From: Conchocele bisecta
Taxonomy: Eukaryota; Mollusca; Bivalvia; Lucinida; Thyasiridae
Direction: 5' to 3'
NCBI GenBank assembly: GCA_029237695.1
Contig: CM055275.1
Location: forward strand, 8,196,899-8,260,898
Length of the DNA stretch: 64,000 bases
The notes below the pieces were generated by a model. The model was not told where the DNA came from and made no database searches. It saw only the letters and a list, made by a program, of their open reading frames with translations. Positions 39,212 to 50,332 of the stretch are shown here, one piece after another. The position numbers and the translations under genes were made by a program. The stretch's first letter is position 1; each line of letters opens with the position of its first letter.

Positions 39212-39727
39212 TAGAGAATACCAGGCTAGTGTCTTTTGATATCAAGTTTATCAGGCAAGGCTAGGAAACGCGTAGGTATTCTATTTATCAGGGCCCGGTT
39301 GTTCAAAACATCAGTTAGCTTAACGGACTGTTAAATCCTTAACTGAATGGTTAAAATCTCTGTTTAACAGAGATTTTAACCATTCAGTTAAGGATTTAAC
39401 AGTCACAGAGATTTTAACCATTCAGTTAAGGATTTAACAGTCCGTTAAGCTAACTGATGTTTTGAACAACTGGGCCCAGGCAACGTTTTATGCTCGAAAA
39501 TGACCACAGATGACGTCGTATTCTATGGACAGAACGCGGACTTGTTTACTTTGCGTCATTACACTGACGTAATTCGGTAACGTCACGTGACGTCATCCGA
39601 CCAATGGAGCGTCAGTTTTCACTTCGTTGTAACCCGGATGTTTATATCAGGGCAATGCCTGATACAACAATATGTTATCAGTCAGTACGTATTCGGTCAA
39701 TACAGGGCAGGTTACCTGATAAATACT
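39212..39727. mobile_element. M11 element with a nested palindrome
   Basis: ATAGAGAATACCAGGCTAGT start and GGCAGGTTACCTGATAAATA end; the middle matches 15838-16228 inverted (AACGTCACGTGACGTCATCC). At 39291-39477 a different palindrome is inserted: GGGCCCGGTTGTTCAAAACA to TGTTTTGAACAACTGGGCCC, whose arms repeat TTAACCATTCAGTTAAGGAT. A TATC microsatellite precedes it (39188). Confidence 0.7.
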
Positions 39728-39954
39728 GCTTACATGCTCATTGCGGGCATTATGAGCAGGGAAAGTGCGCGTCGGATGTTTTAGTTGAATAAAGGGTTGA
39801 CAAGAAAAGCCAGATTGGTTCCTAAGAAGAAATAAAGATAGATTGTTAGTAAAGCATGTTTGTAGTAGTTTGCAGTGGTGTGAATTTCTTTAACGGAGAA
39901 AGTGTGCATGTGTCTTGTCAGTGTCATGTGCTGCTGCTGCATGTATGGGATGGG

Positions 39955-39984
39955 GGTGTGTGGGGGGGGGGGGGGGGGGGGGCA
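39955..39984. repeat. Poly-G run
   Basis: Twenty-plus consecutive G from about 39961. Length is probably uncertain in the assembly. Confidence 0.8.
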
Positions 39985-39994
39985 GTGTGACAGC

Positions 39995-40512
39995 TACCTG
40001 CTGGTAGTATATTTTGTGATCAATACGCCTGTCGGATAAGGTAAGACATCCGACATTGGTCTGCATGATATAGTCACACTGTCATATGTTGAATAGTTTG
40101 CTTAACCCACCGAACTGCCCGTCTCTGAACAATCTCAATTTTATTTGTAATGTGTTGTGTGTAGGTATGCATATTCAAGCTGCGGCCGAAATAAATTTTT
40201 ATATGCAAGTTCGCTGACTTTTTCATTTTTAGTTTCAATATTAGTTTTTTGAAATCCCAGAGTTCTGTTTGTCGAATTAGTAATTTGACTTATGTGAGTG
40301 TTCCAGGTTAAATTTTGAGAAATGTCAACTCCGAGATATTTAGCATCATTTACTGTCGAAAGAGTTTGTCCATGAAGTAAAATAATGCTTTATCGTATTT
40401 TTGTTTCTTGTTATGCTCATCTTTTGACATTGTAATGGTGTAATGGGTTAATCTCCATATCCCATTGATTATCCCATTTCACAAGACTATCAAGGTCGTC
40501 TTGGAGATATTT
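39995..40512 (-). mobile_element. Decayed CR1-like LINE reverse transcriptase fragment
   Basis: Minus-strand pieces in successive frames resemble the C-terminal part of a CR1/jockey-type reverse transcriptase: LQDDLDSLVKWDNQWDMEIN (about 40510-40455), then LHGQTLSTVNDAKYLGVDIS, QNLTWNTHISQITNSTNRTL, ELAYKNLFRPQLEYA, and TQHITNKIEIVQRRAVRWVK. The order and KYLGV, RPQLEYA and QRRA motifs are characteristic. Frameshifts, a stop and an internal deletion show it is dead. The YADD catalytic motif and the endonuclease are absent, as expected for a 5'-truncated copy. Confidence 0.8.
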
Positions 40513-40571
40513 GTAAACATGCAAATAAACTGACTTATTTAATTATGTAGTAAAGGAGTGTATTAGAAATA

Positions 40572-40684
40572 GGTTAACCGCATTGTAATTTTGAAATTTG
40601 CTAGCGCGTCGCCATTAAACAGATTTTCCGACCTATCATTTTCTGATATACGCCGCAAATTTGAAAATTACAATGCAGTTAACC
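40572..40684. repeat. Short palindrome GGTTAACCGCATTGTAATTT
   Basis: GGTTAACCGCATTGTAATTT and AAATTACAATGCAGTTAACC bound a loop with TTTCCGACCTATCATTTTCTG. One copy. A related region runs on to 40800, matched loosely by 43255-43388. Confidence 0.6.
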
Positions 40685-41052
40685 CTATATTTATGAAACG
40701 AGTCACGCACAATATATGCAGCAAACCTCTGGCAATGTGCATACAATTGCTGACGAGTTTCATGAATCTCTTATCAATTGGATACGAGTTTGAGATTATG
40801 TTTATCACATAACTTCACACTCCAAATAGCGGAAAACTTGGAGATATCGAATACGTTTCAGTGAGAAGACGCCATTGCCTATTTTCGCATAGCGTTTAAA
40901 AGATCCACCAAGAAAAATTGCTTTAATACTAGCAATAAATATCTTATAACTATGCCATATCATAGGCTCCCATTATTTACAAAACATCGTTGCTTTGTCG
41001 CGCCATTAAGGACGTATTTTGGATCGTCTTCGTTTTATTCGTTTTCCATTGA

Positions 41053-41303
41053 GTTGGCGTATACTATGAATACGTAATTAGGGTGATGCGGCTAGATGCA
41101 GGTGTTATTACATGTCACAATTATTAAATGGTTTACAACACGTCATAACAAAGTTTTCATGTAATACATATAATTATCACATGAAATCCTTGTTATGCCG
41201 TGTTTCAACCCATTTCATAAATGTGACATGACACACGTGTAATAACACCTGGAGCGAATTTGATTGACTGGCCGCATCACCCTAATTACGTATGCGCCAA
41301 CGT
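41053..41303. mobile_element. Palindromic MITE with TACGTAATTAGGGTGATGCG arms
   Basis: TACGTAATTAGGGTGATGCG at 41070 and CGCATCACCCTAATTACGTA at 41273 are complementary. Internally CAGGTGTTATTACATGTCAC pairs with GTGTAATAACACCTG, and TTTTCATGTAATACATATAA lies at the centre. Confidence 0.65.
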
Positions 41304-41423
41304 TATGTCAAATGCATAAAATAGAGATGTTCCAAATGACGTCCGTAATTGCGCGACAAAGTAATGATGTTTTGACGTTGACGTCATCATGTTTTAAACG
41401 TCATTATAAGCGTACGTGACTCA

Positions 41424-43028
41424 TTAAAGGTACATGCCCACTCGGTAGACACAAAATGTTCTTTATATCGGAGACACCATCTAAAACATTTTCTAGCAAA
41501 ATAAACATTCATTCACCATTAGCCCACCACGTATTGACTGGCATTATTATACATTTTATATCTGAAGTAACATTTCCACACTGATATGAGGGGCGATAAC
41601 CGTGTTCCTTAAAATGTTAACGGACATTACTATTTATTCTCTGTATTTATTTTTTGATGTGCAATTATCATACTTTATAATCTGTCTTAATAGTATTTTT
41701 TCAGGTGACGCATATAATTAGTATAAATAACTAAAACTAGAAATGTGGCCTGTTGGCACACGAATGCCCCCGCTGGCAGCCAAAGAAAACGAGGCATATT
41801 TGATTACAAGCCATTTACCCGAGTACGGACGGACGCCGGTAACACTATTTGCCCCACTCACCATTCGGTTGCGGGGGCATAAAAAGGTGAAGGTCAAAGG
41901 TCAAGGTCGAAGTACTGGGTGGTGGAGTGTGTAGGGCATGTTCATATGTATCATGTGTATAAATATTTAAGCGATTGGCAAAAGTATTGATAAGTTATTG
42001 TAGGATTGAGAAACGTGCACGTAGATTTGTCCCAAAGTGCTAAGTAAACATTTAAAGTAGAAAAGGTGAAGTACAAAGGTGAAGGTCGAAGTACTGGGTG
42101 GTGGAGTGTGTAGGGCATGTTCATATGTATCATGTGTATAAATATTCAAGGGATTGGCAAAAGTATTGAGAAGTTATTGTAGGATTGAGAAACGTGCACG
42201 TAGATTTGTCCCAAAGTGCTAAGTAAACATTTAAAGTAGAAAAGGTGAAGGTCAAAGGTGAAGGTCGAAGTACTGGGTGATGGAGTGTGTAGGGCATGTT
42301 CATATGTATCATGTGTATAAATATTTAAGGGATTGGCAAAAGTATTGAGAAGTTATTGTAGGATTGAGAAACGTGCACGTAAATTTGTCCCAAAGTGCTA
42401 AGTAAACATTTAAAGTAGAAAAGGTGAAGGTCAAATGTGAAGGTCGAAGTACTGGGTGGTGGAGTGTGTAGGGCATGTTCATATGTATCATGTGTATAAA
42501 TATTTAAGGGATTGGCAAACAAGTATTGAGAAGTTATTGTAGGATTGAGAAACGTGCACGTAGATTTGTCCCAAAGTGCCAAGCAAACATTTAAAGTGGA
42601 AAAGGTCAAGGCCAAAGGTCAAGGTAGAAGTACTGGGGGGGGGGGTGGAGTGTGTAAGGGATGTTCATATGTATCACGTGTATAAATATTGACATAATAT
42701 GTGAAGCCATGTAGAAGTTACTAAAGAATATAATATCGGGACGTACGGACGGACGGGACGGACGTACGGACGGACGCCGGTAACACTATATGCCCCCGTA
42801 CCTTTCGGTAGCGGGGGCATAAACATATCATATCTCATTTGCATATGAAAATAGCCTGATACCACCGCGCGTGACTATCAGTAAAATAACTATTACCAAA
42901 TGATTATATCTGTATAGCGGACACTTTTTTTAGAACTAGTGGAATAATACACAATTATACACTTATTTAATTCCTATACAGAACATGTTGTGCCTACTGA
43001 GTGCTTACTGAGTGGGCATGTACCTTTA
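41424..43028. mobile_element. M4 long form split by a tandem-repeat element
   Basis: Left half 41424-41735 (TTAAAGGTACATGCCCACTC and on to GACGCATATAATTAG) and right half 42826-43028 (CATTTGCATATGAAAATAGC to GTGGGCATGTACCTTTAA). The right end has an internal duplication of TACTGAGTG. The break lies where the 8638 copy has AAAATAGCATGCCTCATTTG. Confidence 0.75.
41738..42825. mobile_element. Element with CCCCCGC / GCGGGGGCATAAA ends and four 178-bp repeats
   Basis: Begins ATGCCCCCGCTGGCAGCC and carries GACGCCGGTAACACTATTTG then GGTTGCGGGGGCATAAAAAG at 41831-41887. Four 178-179-bp tandem units follow (GTACTGGGTGGTGGAGTGTG ... AAGTAGAAAAGGTGAAGGTC, 41886-42640), then a second CGGTAACACTATATGCCCCC end. 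The identical end phrases on both sides bracket the array. Minus-strand frames in the units are artefacts. Confidence 0.75.
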
Positions 43029-43254
43029 AAATAACTGCAATTGTTACAATGAGCTCCCGTTTGGTAATATGAAGTGCTTTGCAAAGAACAGGGACTCTTA
43101 TATGTCATATTTATAATAATGTTATTGCTAGGATGAAAACTATTGTTCTCGATGCGAAAATAGTCAATGCATGACGTCTGCTCACTGAAACGTATCGGAT
43201 AATTCGAAATTTTCTGCTCTTTCCAGGCTAAAGTCATGTGGTAAACAGAATCTT

Positions 43255-43388
43255 AAACTCGTTTCAAATTGATAAGATATTCACGAAACTCGTCAGTAAA
43301 TTTATGCACCTCGCCAGAGGATCGGTGCATAAGTTGTGCGTTACTCGTTTCATAAATCTCATATCAAATGGAAACTCGTTTGAGATCC
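43255..43388. repeat. Palindrome AAACTCGTTTCAAATTGATA
   Basis: AAACTCGTTTCAAATTGATA and ATATCAAATGGAAACTCGTTT bound GCACCTCGCCAGAGGATCGGTGC, a small hairpin. Related to GAGTTTCATGAATCTCTTAT at 40757. Confidence 0.55.
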
Positions 43389-43709
43389 ACTTTTTCCGCA
43401 ATTTAGCGTAAAGGCGAAATAATTACAACACGCCTATTCAAAAAAACAATTATCCTTATACAGGTATCCACGTTGTCATTATAATCACTGATATTAACAG
43501 ACAAAGTTTGACGCTCAATTAAAAACTTACCCACTTAAACATTCCCATAGTTTATGTATGATTTATTAGCAGAATGGTATGACGATATCCGACGCGTTCA
43601 CATAAACACACGCCGCGATTCAATGAAAGGAAGACCACGAACGTGTGTGGCTGTTGGCGGCCATCTTAGACGCTATCATGACATACAGCCAACATCACAG
43701 GTTTACGAG

Positions 43710-43798
43710 TCTGCACGGCCACTCATTTGTGGCCAGTGTAGCTGCTGATCCGATGGTCGGATCAGCAGTTACACTGGCCACAAATGAGTTGCTGGCCA
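43710..43798. repeat. Hairpin CACTCATTTGTGGCCAGTGT
   Basis: GGCCACTCATTTGTGGCCAG and CTGGCCACAAATGAGTTGCT pair closely around GCTGCTGATCCGATGGTCGG. The preceding GTTGGCGGCCATCTTAG (43652) resembles a YY1 site, without a supported gene. Confidence 0.65.
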
Positions 43799-44196
43799 AT
43801 TTTATTATGCCACGTGTCTCAATGTTAAACTGTACAACATTGTACAAAGACAAATACATTTCATTCATAAACATGTTTACCAAACACAATTGCAATAAAG
43901 TAATTAAAGAAAAACTGTTCAAGGACTAAGTTCAACATCTCATGATAAAGACCTATTGTCATGCGGGACCTTTTCAGTTTTATCTGATACGTGTTGGTAC
44001 GCGGTGTGGTCTAATGCCTCTGGATTGGTCTCAATGGAACGGGTTACTGTGAAATTTGTTTTATTTGATATATAAATGATGTATACACAATCATATCGCG
44101 AAAACAGAACCTGATTACATCTCCAATAATTGTATCACTGCAACCATTGTCAGATTGGCTTGTTTATCATTATCCATATTTTCCTTCCGTAGCCCA

Positions 44197-44440
44197 CCCT
44201 GTCAATACGACCTAATCACTGCGTATGAATATGTGCGGTTGCTGGGGTTATTTGTATTGTATTTTAAAGCCATTTGTCGGTGTTGAAGGGATAAATAGAA
44301 TAGTAGGTTAGTGCCGTGAATGGGGAAATATCTGGCGCGGCACGGAAACGGGATGTGCTCGGCAGAGCCTCGCCCATCCCGTTTCCTAAGCCTTGCCAGA
44401 TATTTTTTCCCATTCACGGCACTCATCTATAATTAATAGC
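44197..44440. mobile_element. M7 half copy
   Basis: CCTGTCAATACGACCTAATC, then GCGGTTGCTGGGGTTATTTG and the M7 hairpin GTGCCGTGAATGGGGAAATA to TTTTCCCATTCACGGCAC. It equals one arm of the 10899-11482 structure. Confidence 0.75.
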
Positions 44441-44487
44441 GATATATTCGAAGGTATTACTATTGACTATTAAGTCTTGATCATATA

Positions 44488-44952
44488 CAAGGTGTATGAT
44501 CACGTGGTACTAACAACAACAACAACAAGTACTGAAATTTCCAGAATCCATATTTTTTTATGAAATATGGCGCAGCAAACGCGTCTTCATGAGCTGCATT
44601 TGGGAGTTTGGAACAGATTTATGTCGTTTTTGCGAAGAATCGATTTCCGTGTCGGAGACACGGACATCGATTCTTCTCAAAAACGACAGAAGTTTGGGCG
44701 AAAATACAGAGACCACCAAATGCAGCTTAACAATTCGCGTTTGATCGCCATATTTCATCAAAATCCGTTTCATATTAATGAAAATATCAAATATCAAAAT
44801 CCGTTACGTAATAAAAGAATACGTAATTTGAATCAGATGGATTCTGGAATAATACTTTCAATATCAATATCATTTCAATATCAAATAATACTTTCAAGAT
44901 TTCAACACTTTCAGCCACTGTTGTTGTTGTTATAACCACGTGTCATGCGTGG
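44488..44952. mobile_element. M6 MITE with duplicated arm
   Basis: CAAGGTGTATGATCACGTGG to ATAACCACGTGTCATGCG. The right arm contains repeated CAATATCAATATCATTTC phrases and two CAAAATCCGTT copies, suggesting internal duplication. Confidence 0.7.
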
Positions 44953-44999
44953 AAAAAAGCAATAAACTATGACTTTATTATTCTTGAACCTGATAATTG

Positions 45000-45395
45000 G
45001 AAAAAAAAACAAGAAAAGCGTCTGTCGAACGCGGATGCCACCTGCAGCATATTTGAGAAACTGTGACAAAGTGGTTAACCGAAAATTTGGACGGACAGAC
45101 GGACGGGCGGACAGACAGACAGACAGACGGACGGACGGACGGACGGACGGACGGACGTTCAAACATTTGAGAGTTATGAGGCACCGCTATATAAAAGATC
45201 AAAGGGTTAGCTCCTAAATATCAAAGAGTTAGCTCGTAAATTTACGAGGCACCGACAATATCAAAGAGATCAAAGAAAACACTAACCCTTACCTAGCTCC
45301 AAACCCCCGATGTTGGCCCGGACAGACGGACGGACGGACGGACGGTCCAAACACTATATGCCACCCGTTTCTTCGAAACCAGGTGGCATAAAAAT
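45000..45395. mobile_element. M12 repeat with GGAC array
   Basis: AAGCGTCTGTCGAACGCGGA, GAAACTGTGACAAAGTGGTT and the (GGAC)n run GGACGGACGGACGGACGGAC, then TATGCCACCCGTTTCTTCGA with GGTGGCATAAAAA. The match to 11800-12175 breaks in the middle, where each copy has its own insert. Confidence 0.7.
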
Positions 45396-45731
45396 TCAAT
45401 TATAATTTTAAATATGGAATCGTTTCTTAATGATATTAATAGAAATCGTGCATAACGGAATAACAATCAGATTGTGCACGTCAGTCCAACGTGTCACTCT
45501 GCATACACGGAAGTCTGAAACAACATAGTCTCTTCGAGAATAGATATATATTCACGAAAAGAATATAGGGTTGTTGTTGTGCATCGATCCAGCACAGTAA
45601 ACCTACTCGGTTAAGGAATGGTACGCGTTACCGGATACACACCGTGAAAACATTGGCTCGCCATGCAGAAACGGGGCTTAAAGTCTCTGTGACCAGTCTG
45701 TTGGTTGTTCCGTGTAAAAGAGGCCGACTGA

Positions 45732-46200
45732 GTGAGTGAGTGAATAGGGTTTAACGTCCGATTTTCTGGCATAGAGGTACAAGCCTCAGGGAGTCTACAC
45801 GCAGACGGGTCAACGGGGTCGAGTCCCGTATCCACCTGTCCAAGGGGGGTAAATCCCAACTTCAGAACTCAATATTTACAATCAAAATATATATTCAGTC
45901 CTGAAATTAGAACAACCTGATCTGGTGCCAGGCCCTCGCCACACCAGCATCATTTATCCCATCCCCTAAAAGTAATAGAATTAGCGCTAATCTTACTTTT
46001 ATATATGGGGCATAGCCCGACTCAACTCTCACATACAAGAAAGCCAAAAATGTACATGAGGGCCAAATCCGGTATAGTGGGTTCCGGAAAGTATGAACCC
46101 AATCGTTAAGCCAGTTTAGTCGCCTTTTACGACAAGCAATGGCTACTGCAGCACTATTCTCAGGATCAGTTGATCTCGCCCCGGTGCCTGCACGGGGCTC
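45732..46200. mobile_element. 469-bp SINE copy 2 with 13-bp target duplication
   Basis: Flanked by AGAGGCCGACTGA at 45719 and 46201. Starts GTGAGTGAGTGAATAGGGTT, ends GTGCCTGCACGGGGCTC. The same length as copy 1 at 34268 and differs at only a few bases, so both are young. The minus-strand frame across it is non-genic. Confidence 0.82.
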
Positions 46201-46229
46201 AGAGGCCGACTGATGTTGGCCAATTAAAC

Positions 46230-46517
46230 ACGTTAAATGTGAGACCAGCCATGGAGGTTTGTACCTTAAGATGTGCGATATCTCATTAAAAATATTCACA
46301 CAATTTACAATAATTTCCGTCGAAAGTTGACGAAATTTTCAAAGCAAATACGGAATTCTATTTCGCATTTCCTCTCAACATTTCGTAAACTTTCGACGCT
46401 TCCGCATTTCCTCTCAACATTTCGTCAACTTTCGAGTTCATTTACGGGAAATATTGCAAATTTTGTTCCTGAGATAATCGCACATCTATTTAGACACAAA
46501 ATCACATGGCTTGTCTC
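46230..46517. mobile_element. M8 relative with GTCGAAAGTTGACG core
   Basis: GAGACCAGCCATGGAGGTTT, TAAGATGTGCGATATCTCAT and mirrored ATAATCGCACATCTATTTAG then CATGGCTTGTCTC. The core repeats CATTTCCTCTCAACATTTCG twice. Confidence 0.6.
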
Positions 46518-46551
46518 CAGCTTAGGTGTACATACGTCTTACGTTAATAGG

Positions 46552-47045
46552 TTAATAATGTCCACAGCTTGAAGACTCTGACATAGGACCCAATACTTGG
46601 CTCAATTGGAAAATGTTACCCCACCCACCCATTTCCACACACTATACCTTACAGCCTTTTCGAAATTACAATTTTCGAAAAGAAAAAGAAAAAAAAATAT
46701 TTTTTTTTTCTTTCGAAAATTGTAATTCCAAAAAGGCTGTAAGGTATAGTGTATGGAACTGGGTGGGTGGGGCAACATTTTCCAAATGAGCCAAGTATTG
46801 GAAAAGACTGTAAGGATTAGAAATTGGTGGATGGGTTAATAATGTCCACAGCTTGAAGACTCGAACCTAGGATCCAATACTTGGCTCAATTGGAAAATGT
46901 TACCCCACCCACCCATTTCCACACACTACACCTTACAGCCTTTTCCGAAAAGGCTGTAAGGTATAATGTATGGAACTGGGTGGGTGGGGTAACATTTTCC
47001 AAATGAGCCAAGTATTTGGTCCTAAGTCCGAGTCTTCCATCTGTG
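46552..47045. mobile_element. Two copies of a CCAATACTTGGCTCAATTGG palindrome
   Basis: 46552-46800 and 46838-47045 share ATGTCCACAGCTTGAAGACT, GAAAATGTTACCCCACCCAC and AACTGGGTGGGTGGGG. The first has an additional A/T hairpin (TTACAATTTTCGAAAAG) in its centre; the second lacks it. Confidence 0.7.
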
Positions 47046-47097
47046 ATAATGTCATCTTGCCATTCGGTGGCAGGTGGGAGCATGTGATGGGTAATTT

Positions 47098-47672
47098 AAG
47101 GTATCCGGACAAAACCTCCTTGGACATAACCCCCTTCGTGTGAAAATGACAACATGGACAAACCCCCTTCATAATTTTGACAGGGTGGACATAACCCCCT
47201 TCATGATTTTGACAGAGTGGACATAACCCCCTTCTTCATGATTTTGACAGGGTGGACATAACCCCCTTCATGTTTTTTACAGGGTGTACATAACCCCCTT
47301 CATTTGAATTATGTGTTGAAACCTGGTATTAGTATATGCCCTGTTCTGTTCTTTTCTGTACATGTTTGGAAAATAAAGTGCCCAAACTGTTACTTGAATG
47401 TTTTCATTAGCCAATATATGAATATTTGTTTGTTGTATATTATGATTTTTTTAAATTTTAGTAAAATAATATCATCAATAATAATAAACAGCAAACAAAT
47501 GTTTTATTCATCCCTGGAATTAATGAAGGGGGTTTTGTCCACCCTGTAAAAATCATGAAGGGGGTTATGTCCACCCTGTACAAATCAGGAAGGGGTTTTT
47601 GTCCATGTTGTCATTTTCACACGAATGGGGTTATGTCCAAGGGGGTTTTGTCCTACATTCGTAATTTAACAA
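47098..47672. mobile_element. TIR element with GGACATAACCCCCTTC subrepeats
   Basis: Left arm 47098-47310: GGACAAAACCTCCTTGGACA, GTGTGAAAATGACAACATGG, then four units of TGGACATAACCCCCTTCATG. Right arm 47515-47665 mirrors it (GAAGGGGGTTATGTCCACCC, CATGTTGTCATTTTCACACG). The unpaired AT-rich centre (47311-47515) holds no gene. Confidence 0.75.
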
Positions 47673-48025
47673 TCGGGGTTCATCCTTACCGGAATCCTGA
47701 CTGGAGACCTGGTTTGGCCCTCACATACGTATTTGGCATTTTGTATGTGACAGTTGAATCTAGTTATACCCCTTATATTAGTATTACGATTATTCGTAAT
47801 TCAATTTCAGGGGAAGGTGCCAAGTGACTTTTGTGTGGTATGGACCTGGCACCAGGTCAGGTTATTCTAATTTCAGGGCTGAATATATTTTTTCTCGATG
47901 TACATATTCCGTTCTGATTTTGGGATTTTCCCTCCAATGCAGCAGGTTAAAATGGGATCGAACCCGTTTGCCCGGCCTTACATGACCTTAGCTGTCGATA
48001 GGCCGTTAAACACCAATAAACAAAA
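47673..48025. mobile_element. SINE-related repeat, inverted
   Basis: Reverse orientation of the 28626/50333 type: GAGACCTGGTTTGGCCCTCA, GACCTGGCACCAGGTCAGGT, and TTAGCTGTCGATAGGCCGTT. Confidence 0.55.
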
Positions 48026-48067
48026 TTGTCAACCGGTGTCCATTATACAGACGGGAATGTCCATGAA

Positions 48068-48178
48068 AAGCCTGGGTGTACAGTGGGGTCAGCGTGTGCA
48101 CACACGAACGAACACGACAGGTTGGTTCGTTCGTTCGTGTGTGCACTTTACACGCTGACCCCACTGTACACACAGGGA
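48068..48178. repeat. Palindrome GTGTACAGTGGGGTCAGCGT
   Basis: GTGTACAGTGGGGTCAGCGT and ACGCTGACCCCACTGTACAC flank ACGAACGAAC and GTTCGTTCGTTCGT runs. Near perfect, 45-bp arms. Confidence 0.75.
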
Positions 48179-48179
48179 A

Positions 48180-48620
48180 TTAGATTGTTGAAAAATAAAA
48201 TCCCCAGACTGCCAGAGACGGGAAATTGACAGCCAAACAGATCCCAGGGCGGGGAATATTTGAAGCATATATAACACTCTTCCCTCGATTGGAAAACGCG
48301 GCTCCCACGTCGGGAATTAGACACAGACTGAATTCCGGGATACCCGAATTTTGCTGTCAATTTCTAGCTCCCCGTGGGGCCCCTGTCGCATGTCATAACC
48401 CAAGCCGACAGCAGACGCCCGCCCACAGTCTACCCCATCCCTCCACCACCTTTTCGGTGCGAACAGGTTCATAAATGTAAATGCTTGTATTTAACGACGG
48501 CACTGGTTCGATGACCTTACATGTCGTCTCCCAAGAAGGAGAGAAATGAAGAAGGTGGATACAGAGGAAACCGGCCCCACGGGGCCTAGCTCTTATTAGA
48601 ATAGTCCCATCTGTAGCCGA
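48180..48620. other. GC-richer stretch of unknown identity
   Basis: Contains AGCTCCCCGTGGGGCCCCTG and, 210 bp later, CCGGCCCCACGGGGCCTAGC in opposite orientation, so it may be an inverted-repeat element. Open frames up to 82 codons on the plus strand show no recognisable domain. Confidence 0.4.
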
Positions 48621-50260
48621 TTTCAACCTATCAACACTTGATCAATCAGGACCAGTATCCTATTTCACCAACATTGCAAAGTATACTTTACTAGCAAAGT
48701 ATACTTTGAGGGAGTAATCATTTATTTTTCCTGAAATGCATTATTTCATATAGAACTAACAAATGCATATATTTGATGATTAAAAGTATGCAGAATTATT
48801 ATACTGAATGTATTACATTATCACAGCCAAATTGGCTGTGATAATGTAATAAATTCAGTATAATAAAAATTAATAAATTTATCATAAAATTGAAAATTTC
48901 TCCCTCAAAGTATACTTTGCTACTAAAGTATACGTTGTAATGTTGATGAAATAGGATACTGGTCCTGATTGATCAAGTGTTGATAGGTTGAAATAGGCTA
49001 CTGGTTCTTTAACGTGCACAGACTCTCCTTCAACCCTGAAACACGGGACCGCCATTTAAAGTCCCCATCCGAAATGACTAGTAGAGCAGGAAATACAAAG
49101 TAATCTCAGAAATACTGACACCCGGGAATTGAACCCTGAATCGAGGCCTGTTTCACTAAACTTCGTACGACTAAAATGTCCGTAAGTGCAAATTTGGGAT
49201 AGTCTGGAAATTTCAACTGATGGATTTACATTTATTGAGCATAGGCTGCATGCAGCCTATGCTCAATAAATGTAAATCCATCAGTTGAAATTTCCAGACT
49301 ATCCCAAATTTGCACTTACGGACATTTTAGTCGTACGAAGTTTAGTGAAACAGGCCTCGATTCAGGGTTCAATTCCCGGGTGTCAGTATTTCTGAGATTA
49401 CTTTGTATTTCCTGCTCTACTAGTCATTTCGGATGGGGACTTTAAATGGCGGTCCCGTGTTTCAGGGTTGAAGGAGAGTCTGTGCACGTTAAAGAACCAG
49501 TAGCCTATTTCAACCTATCAACACTTGATCAATCAGGACCAGTATCCTATTTCACCAACATTGCAAAGTATACTTTACTAGCAAAGTATACTTTGAGGGA
49601 GTAATCATTTATTTTTCCTGAAATGCATTATTTCATATAGAACTAACAAATGCATATATTTGATGATTAAAAGTATGCAGAATTATTATACTGAATGTAT
49701 TACATTATCACAGCCAAATTGGCTGTGATAATGTAATAAATTCAGTATAATAAAAATTAATAAATTTATCATAAAATTGAAAATTTCTCCCCCTCAAAGT
49801 ATACTTTGCTACTAAAGTATACGTTGTAATGTTGATGAAATAGGATACTGGTCCTGATTGATCAAGTGTTGATAGGTTGAAATAGGCTACTGGTTCTTTA
49901 ACGTGCACAGACTCTCCTTCAACCCTGAAACACGGGACCGCCATTTAAAGTCCCCATCCCAAATGACTAGTAGAGCAGGAAATACAAAGTAATCTCAGAA
50001 ATACTGACAACCGGGAATTGAACCCTGAATCGAGGCCTGTTTCACTAAACTTCGTACGACTAAAATGTCCGTAAGTGCAAATTTGGGATAGTCTGGAAAT
50101 TTCAACTGATGGATTTACATTTATTGAGCATAGGCTGCATGCAGCCTATGCTCAATAAATGTAAATCCAATAATGGTTTACAAGAAAACATTGTTACTAT
50201 CATAATTTTGCACTTACGAACATTTTAGTCGTACGAAGTTTAGTGAAATGGGCCCCAGGT
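48621..50260. repeat. 887-bp tandem duplication that is also a 1.3-kb palindrome
   Basis: Unit 1 starts at 48621 and unit 2 at 49508 with TTTCAACCTATCAACACTTG. Each unit holds an M1 palindrome, CTTTAACGTGCACAGACTCT, CATTTAAAGTCCCCATCC, and an M3 palindrome. 48945-49560 is a near-perfect inverted repeat centred at 49252 (GCTGCATGCAGC) and the flanking M1 copies extend it. The two units differ at only a handful of positions until about 50168, after which unit 2 continues with a different M3 right arm (GTTTACAAGAAAACATTGTT). Confidence 0.85.
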
Positions 50261-50332
50261 TCATAACTTACCACCCAGTGTTATACGTGATACGAATGGT
50301 CAGTTGTTTCCACATCTAAACACTTTTTTCTG

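Noticed and set aside
43640..43680. Minus-strand AAGATGGCCGCCAACAGC as a gene start
   Set aside because: Stops after 14 codons with no good donor; more likely a YY1-like motif by chance.
44567..44935. 122-codon plus-strand frame
   Set aside because: Entirely inside an M6 palindrome.
45907..46299. 130-codon minus-strand frame
   Set aside because: Lies across the SINE copy and its flank; the same frame is not kept in the sister copy's flank.
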